NCBI RefSeq assembly: GCF_041200145.1
Contig: NZ_CP165734.1
Location: 310,001-374,000, forward strand
Reading direction: 5' to 3'
Length of the DNA stretch: 64,000 nucleotides
Source of the DNA: Bradyrhizobium sp. LLZ17
GTDB taxonomy: Bacteria > Pseudomonadota > Alphaproteobacteria > Rhizobiales > Xanthobacteraceae
In this document: positions 9,325 to 18,179 of the stretch, in pieces
How positions within the stretch are numbered: the first letter of the stretch is position 1
How the letters are laid out: each line of letters opens with the position of its first letter
Position numbers and translations under genes: made by a program
The notes under the pieces: model-generated
What the model was told of the DNA's origin: nothing
The model's input: the letters and a program-made list of their open reading frames with translations, nothing else
Database searches by the model: none

Positions 9325-10571
9325 TTACTGGTAGTCGGCGAGCCGCAACCCCGTGAATTGCCAGCGGTGGTGCGGATAGAAGAAGTTGCGATAGGTGACA
9401 CGGCTGTGACCGTCGGGCGTCGCGAGCGATGACCCGCGCAGCACCAGCTGGTTCACCATGAACTTGCCGTTGTACTCGCCGAGCGCGCCTTCGATGGCGC
9501 GATAGCCGGGGTAGGGGGAGTAGGAAGATCGCGTCCACTGCCAGACGATGCCGAAAGCGTCGTTGAGCTGGCCTGCGCGAGCGGCAACCTCCCATTCCAT
9601 CTCGGTCGGCAAATGCTTGCCCGCCCAGCGCGCGAACGCGTCGGCTTCGTAATAACTGACATGGCAGACCGGTGCGCTGAGATCGACCGGCTTGAGGCCG
9701 GCCAGTGTCATCGCATGCCACTCACCGCCGATCTCGCGCCAATGCCCCGGGGCGTCCCAGCCCTCATTGCTCACGGTGGCAAAGCCGTCCATCAGCCACA
9801 GCGTCGCGGTCCGATAGCCGCCGTCGCGCATGAAGGCCTGCCATTCGCCATTGGTGACCAGATTGCGGGCGATCCTGACGGGACCGACGAGAGCGCGATG
9901 CGCCGGCTTCTCGTTGTCGAAATGAAAGCTGTCGTCGACATGGCCGACGGTATGGATACCCTCGTTCAGCGTCAGCCAATCCTCGGCGGTTCGCGTCGAA
10001 GCCGGAAAACGCCAATCCGGATCATAGGCCGGCGGAAGTGGGTTCTGCGCAAACGCGTGCAGGATGTCGGTGAACATCAATTCCTGGTGCTGCTGCTCGT
10101 GATTGAGCCCGACCTCGACCAGCGGCGCGATCCCCGAAGCTTGTCCTCGCCGGCCTCGCGGAAGAATTTGACGACGGCCGCATCGACATATCTGCGATAG
10201 GCGCCGACCTGATCGGCGCTGGGCCGGGTGATGTCGCCGCGACGATGGCGGGAATGACGGGGGCCGGCGCTGACGTAATAAGAATTGAACAGAAATGCGA
10301 AATCGGGGTGAAAGGGCCGATAGCCAGGGGCGTGCTCGCCGAGCAGGAATTGCTCCCAGAACCAGGTGGTATGCGCCCGATGCCATTTCGTCGGGCTTGC
10401 GTCCGGCATGGACTGGATCTGCTGGTCCTCGGGCGACAGCGGCGCGGCCCGGCGTTCGGTCTCGCCGCGGACGGTGACAAACGCGTCCTGAAGCCGCTGG
10501 GCGAGGTCACCCGGGCCGGAAGATGGTGACGAAAGCGCGGGGGCGGCCGTGGCGGAGGCTTGTTTCGTCAC
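9325..10571 (-). pseudogene. egtB: Ergothioneine synthase EgtB, frameshifted
   Basis: EgtB is an iron oxygenase that joins hercynine to a thiol substrate as a sulfoxide. The N-terminal DinB-like part (SPTKWHRAHTTWFWEQF, one iron-ligand His) is read from a GTG at 10571, behind GGAGAAAAAC, to about 10143. The second part, with the other two ligands in NHEQQHQEL and the FGE-sulfatase-like C-terminal domain, is in another frame. Adding one base at AAGCTT (10137-10142), as in AAGGCTT, joins them into about 415 residues, the normal length. As written, translation stops at 10077 after 164 residues and loses two iron ligands. Either a real inactivation or a one-base sequence error. Confidence 0.88.
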
Positions 10572-10850
10572 GTTTTTCTCCAGACAGGACAAGAGAACGT
10601 TGTTGGCGTTGCCGGGTTCCAAAACCAAGGTTCGTCCTAGATAGGGGCTCCGTTACGGTATGAAAGTCCTCCTCCTCGATGATATTAGTGTCATCAGCCC
10701 ATGGCCGGGACCGGCTGTCCGGATCTCGTCGCCGCCATTTTACTTTGGATGCACAACGGTTTGGGCTACATATATAGGCAGGTATCGGGTTAGATCGGCC
10801 GAGCCGGCCCGAAGAGATTGGTCTGGGCTCGGCCCCAGAAGGACATGGAT

Positions 10851-11177
10851 ATGAGCATCGAGGAATTTATCGCCAACGAAGTGAAGTCGAACGACGTGGT
10901 TCTGTTCATGAAGGGCACGCCGCAATTTCCGCAGTGCGGTTTCTCCGGCCAGGTCGTCCAGATCCTCGACCATATCGGCGTCGGTTATAAGGGCCTCAAC
11001 GTCCTCGAGTCCGCCGAGCTGCGCAACGGCATCAAAGACTATTCGAACTGGCCGACCATTCCGCAGCTCTACGTCAAGGGTGAGTTCGTCGGCGGCTGCG
11101 ACATTGTCCGCGAGATGTTCCAGGCCGGCGAATTGCAGCAGCTCTTCTCCGAGAAGGGCGTCGCCGTCGCGGCCTGA
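10851..11177 (+). CDS. grxD: Monothiol glutaredoxin Grx4/GrxD
   Basis: A 108-residue monothiol glutaredoxin. The motif PQCGFSGQ contains the CGFS active site that binds a [2Fe-2S] cluster with glutathione, and [19 protein letters not shown] is the conserved glutathione-binding region. It acts in iron-sulfur cluster trafficking together with BolA. The ATG at 10851 ([11 protein letters not shown]) is chosen because AGAAGG lies eight bases upstream; an ATG at 10845 in the same frame is too close to it. A macro-domain gene starts three bases after the stop. Confidence 0.94.
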   Translation: MSIEEFIANEVKSNDVVLFMKGTPQFPQCGFSGQVVQILDHIGVGYKGLNVLESAELRNGIKDYSNWPTIPQLYVKGEFVGGCDIVREMFQAGELQQLFSEKGVAVAA

Positions 11178-11180
11178 CGC

Positions 11181-11732
11181 TTGGCCACGCTGACGCGCCG
11201 GATTGGCGGCGCACAGCTCGAGGTCATCGTTGCCGACATCACCACGCTGAGCGTTGACGCCATCGTCAACGCGGCCAACAACTCGCTCCTTGGCGGCGGC
11301 GGCGTGGATGGTGCGATCCATCGGGCGGCCGGGCCTGATCTCCTCGCCGAATGCCGGATGCTCCACGGCTGCCAGACGGGCGACGCCAAGATCACCAAGG
11401 CCTATCGGCTCAAGGCAGCGCATGTGATTCACACCGTCGGGCCGGTCTGGAACGGCGGCACGCTCGGCGAGGACGATCTGCTCGCCTCCTGCTATCGCCG
11501 TTCGATCGAGCTTTGCGGAAAGCTCAAGCTGAGATCGGTGGCATTCCCCGCGATTTCGACCGGCGTTTTCCGGTTTCCTGCCGACCGCGCCGCCGATATT
11601 GCGGTGCGCACGACAATCCAAATGCTGCCCGCGGCGCCGTCCGTCACCCATGTCGTGTTTTGCTGCTTCTCCGAGCCGAGCGCCAGGCTCCATGCCGAGG
11701 CGCTTGCGCGGCACGGTGGGCCTTGTACCTGA
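11181..11732 (+). CDS. Macro domain protein (O-acetyl-ADP-ribose deacetylase-like)
   Basis: A 183-residue single macro domain. [22 protein letters not shown] is the ADP-ribose-binding signature of the MacroD/YmdB class, and [15 protein letters not shown] is the second binding loop. These proteins remove ADP-ribose or hydrolyse O-acetyl-ADP-ribose. The frame begins with TTG at 11181, only three bases after the grxD stop, which suggests translational coupling. No better ATG is seen before the first conserved strand. Neighbouring context gives no further hint of substrate. Confidence 0.88.
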   Translation: MATLTRRIGGAQLEVIVADITTLSVDAIVNAANNSLLGGGGVDGAIHRAAGPDLLAECRMLHGCQTGDAKITKAYRLKAAHVIHTVGPVWNGGTLGEDDLLASCYRRSIELCGKLKLRSVAFPAISTGVFRFPADRAADIAVRTTIQMLPAAPSVTHVVFCCFSEPSARLHAEALARHGGPCT

Positions 11733-11778
11733 TGGCGCGGTCAGTACACTCCTCTCGGCCATGTTCCGGGGAGGGGAT

Positions 11779-13065
11779 ATGATTTTACGTTCTGGATTGC
11801 GCTCGTTGGTCTGCGGCACTCTGGCATCGCTGGCCGCGATCTCGCTTGCGCGCGCTGAGGGCACCTACGAAATTCCAGCCGGCGCGCATTTCAATCAGGA
11901 GAAGCTCGCCAAGATCAGCGACTTCTTCAAGAACGAGGTTGCGACCGGCAAGATCGCCGGCGCCACCGTGCTGATCCAGCAGCACGGCAAGCCGGTCTAC
12001 CACGAAGCCTTCGGCGTGCAGGACGTGGTCAGCAAGGCACCGATCACTGACAAGACGATCTTCCGCCTGTTCTCGATGAGCAAGGCGATCACGTCCGTGG
12101 TCGCGGTCCGGTTGATCGAGGACGGTACGATCAAGCTCGACGATCCCGTCTCGAAATACATCCCGTCCTTCGCCAATGTGAAGGTCGGCGTCGAGAAGAA
12201 GGCCGAGGACGGCACCAAATCGCTTGAGCTGGTGCCGCCGAACCGGCCGATGACGGTGAAGGATCTGATGACCCAAACGTCGGGCATCACCTACGGCTTC
12301 TATGGCGACAGCCTCGTGCGCCAGGCCTATCGCGCAGCCAATATCTATGCCGGCGATTTCGATCTTGCCGAGTTCGCCGAGCGCATCGCAAAATTGCCGC
12401 TGCACAACCAGCCCGGCGCGCTATGGCAATACGGCCATTCCACCGACATCCTGGCGCGTGTCATGGAAGTTGCAACTGGCAAGCCGCTGCTGGATATCGA
12501 ACGGGAGAAGCTGCTCGGCCCGCTCGGGATGGTCGATACTGGGTTCTTCGTCACCGACCCCGAGAAGCGAAAGCTTCTGGCGCAGCCGGTGCCGAACGAC
12601 AGCGATTTCCGGGTTGGCCGGATCAATGATCCGACGGTCGTCAAGAAAATCCAGTTCGCCAGCGGCGGCATGGTCACCACGATGGCCGATTATGAGCGCT
12701 TTACGCAGATGCTGCTCAATGGCGGGACTCTCGATGGCAAGACCATCCTCAAGCCCGAGACGTTCAAGCTGATGACGACCGACCAGATCGGCCCGAACTC
12801 GGGCGTCGATCGCGATTATTTCTACTTCCCCGGCGACGGCTTTGGCTTTGGCCTCGGGCTCGCGGTCCGCACCGATCCCGGCAACGCCAAGCCGCCTCCG
12901 CCCGGAGATCTCGGCGAACTGAAATGGGACGGCGCCTCCGGCTGCTATTTCGTGGTCGATCCCAAGCAGGACATGTTCTTCGTCCTGCTGGAGCAGACCC
13001 CGACCGAGCGCCAGCGCGTGCAGCGGACATTGAAGCAGTTGATCTATGAGGCCATGGAGAACTGA
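11779..13065 (+). CDS. Secreted serine hydrolase, beta-lactamase/class C PBP fold, copy 1
   Basis: A 428-residue protein with a signal peptide, cleaved near SLARA-EGTYE. The SxxK nucleophile motif is SMSK, and YGHS occupies the YxN position as in many esterase-type members of this fold. Such proteins are esterases, D-aminopeptidases or peptidoglycan hydrolases; a true beta-lactamase is not implied. The ATG at 11779 follows GAGGGG and places the signal sequence at the N-terminus; a longer open frame upstream is rejected. The gene overlaps a closely similar gene by 20 bases at its 3' end, so the two form a tandem duplicate operon. Confidence 0.87.
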   Translation: MILRSGLRSLVCGTLASLAAISLARAEGTYEIPAGAHFNQEKLAKISDFFKNEVATGKIAGATVLIQQHGKPVYHEAFGVQDVVSKAPITDKTIFRLFSMSKAITSVVAVRLIEDGTIKLDDPVSKYIPSFANVKVGVEKKAEDGTKSLELVPPNRPMTVKDLMTQTSGITYGFYGDSLVRQAYRAANIYAGDFDLAEFAERIAKLPLHNQPGALWQYGHSTDILARVMEVATGKPLLDIEREKLLGPLGMVDTGFFVTDPEKRKLLAQPVPNDSDFRVGRINDPTVVKKIQFASGGMVTTMADYERFTQMLLNGGTLDGKTILKPETFKLMTTDQIGPNSGVDRDYFYFPGDGFGFGLGLAVRTDPGNAKPPPPGDLGELKWDGASGCYFVVDPKQDMFFVLLEQTPTERQRVQRTLKQLIYEAMEN

Positions 13066-14311
13066 GGCTCTCGTTGGAGCCGTTCTCGTTGCCGCCCTCG
13101 CCCTGCTGGTCGGCGCGACCCGGCCGGTCCGTGCCGAAGCGCCGGTCGCGCGCAGCTTCTCGACCGCGGGACTTGCGCGCGTCAGCGCGTTTCTTCGCGG
13201 CGAGGTGGCGGTCGGCAAGATTCCCGGCGCGATCCTGTTGATCCAGCAGCACGGCAAGCCCGTGCTCTCCGAGATGTTCGGACTGCGCGATGCGAAGGCG
13301 GCGCGGCCGATGACGAATGACGCGATCTTCCGCCTCTATTCGATGTCGAAGCCGATCACCTCGGTAGCGGCGATGATGCTGGTGGACGATGGCAGGCTCG
13401 CACTCGACGATGCTGTCGCGAAATACATTCCGGCTTTCGCGGATGTGCAGGTTGGCGTTCCGCAGGCCGACGGCAAGCTGGCGCTCCAGCCGCTCGCGCG
13501 GCCGATCACGGTGCGCGACCTGCTTCGACATACCTCTGGCATCACCTACGGATTCTACGGCAGCAGCCCCGTGCGCAAGCTCTATGCGCAAGCCGGGCTG
13601 TTCGACGGCGATCCGGACAATGCGCAATTTGCCGAGCGACTCTCGCGCCTGCCGCTGGCCGAGCAGCCGGGGACGCTCTGGGACTATGGCCATTCCACCG
13701 ATGTGCTCGGCCGCGTGATCGAGGTTGCAGCCGGCCTGTCGCTCTATCGATTCGAGAAAGAGCGGCTGCTCGATCCGCTGGGGATGCGGGATACCGCGTT
13801 CTTCGTCGCCGACGATGCCAAGCGATCGCTGATCGCCGAGCCCTTGCCGGGCGACTGGTTCGATCATCCCGTCGCCGGCATCAAGGAGGCGACTGCGCCG
13901 CATCGCTGGGAATCCGGCGGGGCCGGGATGGTGGGCACGATCGGCGACTATGCGCGCTTCGCGCAGATGCTGCTCAATGGCGGTGAGTTCGAGGATCGAC
14001 GCTATCTCAGGCGCGAGACGCTCGCGCTGATGGTGTCGGACCAGATCGGCGAGGCAACCGGAGTGAGGAAGGATCCCGAATTCTACTTTCCCGGGGCCGA
14101 CAGCGGCTTCGGCCTGGGCTTTGCCGTTCGTACGCGAGCCACGCCACTGCTTCGGGCGGGCGAGTACCGTTGGGACGGTGTCGGCGGCACCTTCTTCTTC
14201 ATCGATCCCGCCGACGACATGTTCGTGATCTGCATGATGCAGTCGCCGTCGCAGCGCGGTCCGATCCAGGACGACTTGAAGCGGCTGATCTATCAGGCGA
14301 TGGCGCGCTGA
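13046..14311 (+). CDS. Secreted serine hydrolase, beta-lactamase/class C PBP fold, copy 2
   Basis: A 421-residue paralogue of the preceding gene. The shared stretches include IQQHGKP, then YSMSK for SMSK, then TSGITYGFYG and YGHSTD. A hydrophobic N-terminal segment (ALVGAVLVAALALLVG) ending near VRAEA is a probable signal peptide or anchor. It starts 20 bases inside the upstream gene, indicating cotranscription and probably coupled translation. The catalytic residues are kept in both copies, so both may be active with different substrate preference. Followed by a family A repeat. Confidence 0.87.
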   Translation: MRPWRTEALVGAVLVAALALLVGATRPVRAEAPVARSFSTAGLARVSAFLRGEVAVGKIPGAILLIQQHGKPVLSEMFGLRDAKAARPMTNDAIFRLYSMSKPITSVAAMMLVDDGRLALDDAVAKYIPAFADVQVGVPQADGKLALQPLARPITVRDLLRHTSGITYGFYGSSPVRKLYAQAGLFDGDPDNAQFAERLSRLPLAEQPGTLWDYGHSTDVLGRVIEVAAGLSLYRFEKERLLDPLGMRDTAFFVADDAKRSLIAEPLPGDWFDHPVAGIKEATAPHRWESGGAGMVGTIGDYARFAQMLLNGGEFEDRRYLRRETLALMVSDQIGEATGVRKDPEFYFPGADSGFGLGFAVRTRATPLLRAGEYRWDGVGGTFFFIDPADDMFVICMMQSPSQRGPIQDDLKRLIYQAMAR

Positions 14312-14323
14312 TCTCGGATTGGC

Positions 14324-14408
14324 GTAGCCCGGATGGAGCCAAGCGCAATCCGGGGCGGTCTCACCAAGCGAACAGAACCCGGATTACGCTCCGCTCCATC
14401 CGGGCTAC
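14324..14408. repeat. Intergenic palindromic repeat, family A, copy 2
   Basis: Starts GTAGCCCGGATGGAGC and ends with its complement, GCTCCATCCGGGCTAC, like the copy at 4221-4303, with several substitutions in the middle. It lies between the convergent serine hydrolase and threonine aldolase genes, five bases from the aldolase stop. Confidence 0.85.
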
Positions 14409-14412
14409 AGAC

Positions 14413-15507
14413 TTACGCTCCGCGCACGATCTCGCGCACGTAGCCGATCGTCTCCTCGATCTGGCCGGTATTGACATCAAGATGCGTGCAGGCGCGGATG
14501 CGGCCGTCCATCATTGCGAGCGTCACGCCGCGCTGGCGGAGTGCCGCGACCATCTTGTCGCCGGGAATACCGGCGCCGTCGGGTTTGAAGAACACGAGAT
14601 TGGTCTCGGGCTCCTGCACCTCGACGCCTGCGATCTGCGACAGTCCGCGGGCGAGCGCGCGGGCATTGGCGTGGTCGTCGGCAAGGCGGTCGACGTGATG
14701 GTCGAGAGCGTAGATGCAGGCTGCCGCACAGATTCCGGCCTGCCGCATCGAGCCGCCGAGGCGTTGCTTCCATTGCCAGACCGCATCGACGAAGGCGCGC
14801 GAGCCCGCGAGCACGCCGCCGATCGGCGCGCCCAGGCCCTTGGAGAAGTCGATCCAGGCCGAATCCCAGCCGGCGGTCATATCGCGCGGCGAGATGCCGC
14901 TCGCGACGGTGGCGTTCAGCAGGCGGGCGCCGTCCATGTGGGTGACGAGGCCGTGTTGCCTGGCGATCGCGACGATCTCGTCGAGCGCGGCCTTCTTCCA
15001 GATCGTGCCGCCGCCGATATTGGCGGTCTGCTCGACGCTGACGACCGTCTGCGGCGGCTGGTAGCGCGTGCGCGGATGCAGCGCCTTGCGGAACGTCTCC
15101 GGCGTGAACTGGCCATCGGGTCCCTTTAATTGCGTGACCTGGAAGCCGCAGATCGCGGCATGCGCACCGCCTTCGCGCGCGATGATGTGCGCGCTCTCAT
15201 GCGCGAGAATCTCGTCGCCGGGACGGCAATGCACCAGCGTCGCGGTGACGTTGCACATCGTGCCCGACGGCATGTACACGGCGGCCTCCTTGCCGAGCAA
15301 CGCGGCGACGCGCTCGCACAGCGCATTCACGGTCGGATCGTCGCCGACCTGCTCGTCACCGACCTCCGCCCGCGCCATCGCCTCGCGCATCGCGGGCGTC
15401 GGCTTGGTCTGCGTGTCCGACAGCAGATTGATGCGCACCGGCGGCGCTTTGGGATCAACGGGGGAGGGGTGTAGAGCATGCGATGCCTCCTGAAGCAGGA
15501 CGGCCAC
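14413..15507 (-). CDS. ltaE: Low-specificity threonine aldolase-like PLP enzyme
   Basis: A 364-residue fold-type I PLP enzyme of the beta-eliminating lyase/threonine aldolase family. INLLSDTQTKPTPAMREAM is the typical start of the domain, HMDGARLLNA holds the Asp that pairs with the pyridine nitrogen, and DFSKGLGAPIG contains the lysine expected to form the Schiff base. The usual reaction is threonine to glycine and acetaldehyde; some relatives act on other beta-hydroxy amino acids. The first 24 residues are not typical, and the start might lie at a later codon. It stands alone, 58 bases downstream of rpsD. Confidence 0.88.
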   Translation of the reverse strand: MAVLLQEASHALHPSPVDPKAPPVRINLLSDTQTKPTPAMREAMARAEVGDEQVGDDPTVNALCERVAALLGKEAAVYMPSGTMCNVTATLVHCRPGDEILAHESAHIIAREGGAHAAICGFQVTQLKGPDGQFTPETFRKALHPRTRYQPPQTVVSVEQTANIGGGTIWKKAALDEIVAIARQHGLVTHMDGARLLNATVASGISPRDMTAGWDSAWIDFSKGLGAPIGGVLAGSRAFVDAVWQWKQRLGGSMRQAGICAAACIYALDHHVDRLADDHANARALARGLSQIAGVEVQEPETNLVFFKPDGAGIPGDKMVAALRQRGVTLAMMDGRIRACTHLDVNTGQIEETIGYVREIVRGA

Positions 15508-15525
15508 TGACGTGGCTCTTAAGCA

Positions 15526-15552
15526 AAAAGGCCCCGGCGAACCGGGGCCTTT
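15526..15552 (-). terminator. Rho-independent terminator of rpsD
   Basis: An 11-bp perfect stem, AAAGGCCCCGG and CCGGGGCCTTT, around a four-base loop. Read on the minus strand it follows the rpsD stop (15566) by 13 bases and ends in a run of five T. Confidence 0.88.
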
Positions 15553-15565
15553 CGATAATCAGATC

Positions 15566-16183
15566 TTAGCGCGAATAGAATTCGACGACCAGATGGGGCT
15601 CCATCTGCACCGGGAACGGCACGTCGGAGAGGCCGGGGATGCGGATGTATTTCGCGGTCATCTTGCCGTGGTCGACTTCGAGATAGTCGGGCGTGTCGCG
15701 CTCGGGGAGCTGACTTGCCTCGAGAACATGGGCGAGCTGCTTGGAGGCTTCCTTCACCTCGATGACGTCGCCGAGCTTGACCTGGTAGCTCGAGATGTTG
15801 ACCTTGCGGCCGTTCACCTTGATGTGGCCGTGGTTGATGAACTGGCGGGCGGCGAAGATCGTGGAGACGAACTTGGCGCGGTACACGACCGCGTCGAGAC
15901 GGCGCTCCAGCAGACCGATCAGGTTCTCGCCGGTGTCGCCCTTGAGGCGGCTCGCCTCGACATAGATGCCGTGGAACTGACGCTCGCTGATGTTGGCGTA
16001 GTAGCCCTTCAGCTTCTGCTTGGCGCGGAGCTGCACGCCGAAATCGGAGAGCTTGCCCTTGCGGCGCTGGCCGTGCTGGCCGGGACCGTACTCGCGGCGG
16101 TTGACGGGGCTCTTCGGGCGGCCCCAGATGTTCTGGCCCATACGGCGGTCGAGCTTGTACTTGGCTTCACTGCGCTTAGTCAT
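15566..16183 (-). CDS. rpsD: 30S ribosomal protein S4
   Basis: The 205-residue S4 protein of the small ribosomal subunit, which nucleates 30S assembly. [21 protein letters not shown] is the alphaproteobacterial S4 start, [22 protein letters not shown] the N-terminal RNA-binding part, and [20 protein letters not shown] begins the S4 RNA-binding domain. The open frame extends upstream, but ATG at 16183 is the known family start. It stands alone, as in related genomes, with a strong terminator behind it and a 198-base upstream gap that should hold its promoter. Confidence 0.97.
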   Translation of the reverse strand: MTKRSEAKYKLDRRMGQNIWGRPKSPVNRREYGPGQHGQRRKGKLSDFGVQLRAKQKLKGYYANISERQFHGIYVEASRLKGDTGENLIGLLERRLDAVVYRAKFVSTIFAARQFINHGHIKVNGRKVNISSYQVKLGDVIEVKEASKQLAHVLEASQLPERDTPDYLEVDHGKMTAKYIRIPGLSDVPFPVQMEPHLVVEFYSR

Positions 16184-16381
16184 CGCGTCCTCTGTGGGTT
16201 CACGGTTTGAGGAAACGCGCCCTCCTGTGTGACGGGCAAGCCCGGCACCGACAGGTCCGATCCCCAAAGCATAGAGGGCAGGACCACGGGTCGCGAAACA
16301 ATTCGCGGGCCGAAATCGGCCCGCGAGCAAGCGGCTTTTAGGGGAGATTGGCCCGTTCTGTCAATGCGAATAGCCGCGAAA

Positions 16382-17149
16382 TCAGGTCCCGACGGCCCGG
16401 ATCGGCTTTGGGCCGGTTGCGCGCAATTCGGCAGCGATTTCAGTGTTCAGGACCTGTTCCAGCCGGGTCAGGACCCGGGCGATCGGGGCGCCGTCGGTCA
16501 CGCGGTGGTCCCAGCGGATCACAACTTGGATGGTCTGGTCCGGCTCGACCACCCCATAACTGACGATGAAGGGGCCGGGGGTGATGGGGTGAAGCTCGCC
16601 GCCGCCATAGGCGGCCACCGAGCTCACGGCGAAGCTGCCGAACCAGTTGCCGCGCTGCCGGCCGAAATTCAGGCCGATCGCCCAGGACAGGCGCCGCAGC
16701 GGCAGCGGCAGGCGGGTTGCCCGCATGATCTTGCGGAACATCGGGACCTCGTCGATGGGTGCCGTCTTGGCGCGCCGGATATCGGCATCGATCGCGGCCA
16801 GCGCCATGGTCTCGGGAGCCGCGATCTGCTGCGGCATCACGCATTCCTCGCCGCCCTCGACCCGGGCGACGGCCACCAGCGCCACGCTCTTCGGCAGCTC
16901 GTAGAGCATCGGCCATGGCCATTTGGCGTAGACGGTGCGCAGGACCGGCTCATCCCTCGCAACCAGGGCGAAGGCTTTGACGAACATCGCGGCCCAGCCG
17001 GCCGGGGCAGCCGCCCCGGCGCGGGCCTCGAGCAGCGGACGGATATTGAGGGAACGGGATAGCGAGACGAACGGCACACCCATCGAGGCGCGCATGAGGT
17101 CGATAATCAGGCGACGCGGCAGCGAAATCTTGTTTGGTTGACCGCGCAT
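16382..17149 (-). CDS. Stand-alone 2-oxoacid dehydrogenase E2-type acyltransferase domain
   Basis: A 255-residue protein that corresponds to the catalytic domain of lipoate-dependent acyltransferases. The C-terminal WDHRVTDGAPIARVL contains the HxxxDG catalytic motif. There is no lipoyl domain or E1/E3-binding domain, so it cannot be a normal E2 subunit of a dehydrogenase complex; it may act on free acyl-CoA or be a remnant domain recruited for another use. MRGQPNKISLPRRLIIDLM is the typical start in this subfamily. No dehydrogenase genes are nearby. Confidence 0.8.
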   Translation of the reverse strand: MRGQPNKISLPRRLIIDLMRASMGVPFVSLSRSLNIRPLLEARAGAAAPAGWAAMFVKAFALVARDEPVLRTVYAKWPWPMLYELPKSVALVAVARVEGGEECVMPQQIAAPETMALAAIDADIRRAKTAPIDEVPMFRKIMRATRLPLPLRRLSWAIGLNFGRQRGNWFGSFAVSSVAAYGGGELHPITPGPFIVSYGVVEPDQTIQVVIRWDHRVTDGAPIARVLTRLEQVLNTEIAAELRATGPKPIRAVGT

Positions 17150-17344
17150 CGTTCTCCGGTTCCGGCAAGGCTGAAATAAGTGCGGGGAGGAGCCGCCCGC
17201 GCGCTGCGTGCTTTAGCATGAACCAACCCGCTTGGGGCCGGCCGGTTCGCCGCATCAGGGGGACGGCGAGGCAAACGGCTTGATTCCGGTGTCGACAAAA
17301 AATCTAACTTATATCAATGACTTATGCCGCAGGTTTGGGACCGC

Positions 17345-18117
17345 TCAGCGCCTGATCCCCTCGAACGCCGCCATGATGCCGCGCTGGAACAGCGACCAGT
17401 CGAAGCCGAGCGCGATGGCGCGGTAGCCGCGGTCGATCAACGCGTTGGCCTGGTCTGGGGTGCGGGCGACCCCGCCAATCGGGACGCCGCTCTTGAGGAT
17501 GCCGGCCTCGGCGCGCGCGATCAGCTCCAGCAATTCCGGATCGTCCATCTGGCCGCGCTTGTTGATGGAGGTGGCGAGATCGCCGGGACCGATCACTGCG
17601 ACGTCGATGCCGGGCGTGGCCATGATCTCGTCGATGCAGTTGACCGCGTCGACATGCTCGATCGTGATCATGCAGATCATCTCGTCGTCGGCGCTGGCCA
17701 TATAATCCGGCATCGATTGGCCCCAGCGGAACGGTGCATGGAAGGGACCCCACAGACGATCGCCGCGCGGCGGGTAGCGTACGCTGCGCACCGCCTTCTC
17801 GGCATCGGCGCGATTGGTGATCATCGGAAAATTGATGCCAAAGGCGCCGATATCCATCGGAGCTTTGGCAAGCCATGGCTCGTTGGCGGCGATCCGCACC
17901 AGCGGCGTGCAGGGCGTGCCGGTCGTGGCAGCGATCATCGCATGCGCTTCGGTCAGCCCGATCGGCCCATGCTCGAGGTCGACGATGATCCAGTCGAGCG
18001 AGCGCGCCATGATCTGCACCGTCTGCACGCTCGGGATGGTCGCGATCGCGCCGAAGGCGGGCGCCCCTCGCGCCAGAGCTGGCGGAGACGGTTCAGCGGC
18101 GGAGTCGGGACCGACAT
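17345..18117 (-). pseudogene. HpcH/HpaI aldolase family protein, frameshifted near N-terminus
   Basis: Class II pyruvate aldolase of the HpcH/HpaI/citrate lyase family. IIVDLEHGPIGLTEAHAMI, IEHVDAVNCIDEIMATPGID and IGPGDLATSI carry the metal- and substrate-binding residues. The body is one frame from 18028 to the stop at 17345. The expected N-terminus (MSVPTPPLNRLRQLWREGRP) begins at an ATG at 18117 in another frame; one extra base in the G/C run at 18059-18061 joins them as GRPAFGAIATIPSVQ, giving about 257 residues, normal for the family. As written the N-terminal 20 residues are lost or an internal start is used. A one-base error is the simplest explanation. Confidence 0.83.
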
Positions 18118-18179
18118 GGGATGACCTGAATGGGAGATGGCGACGGCGGAGCCTAGCAGCGCGCCGGAGAGCCGCAAAG

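Noticed and set aside
10633..10850. Promoter for grxD with TATATA near 10768
   Set aside because: A TATATA occurs, but no convincing -35 box at the right spacing could be settled on, so no feature is given.
11779..14311. Beta-lactamase resistance genes
   Set aside because: The fold is shared, but the YGHS motif and length fit esterase or peptidase-type members; there is no basis to claim antibiotic hydrolysis.
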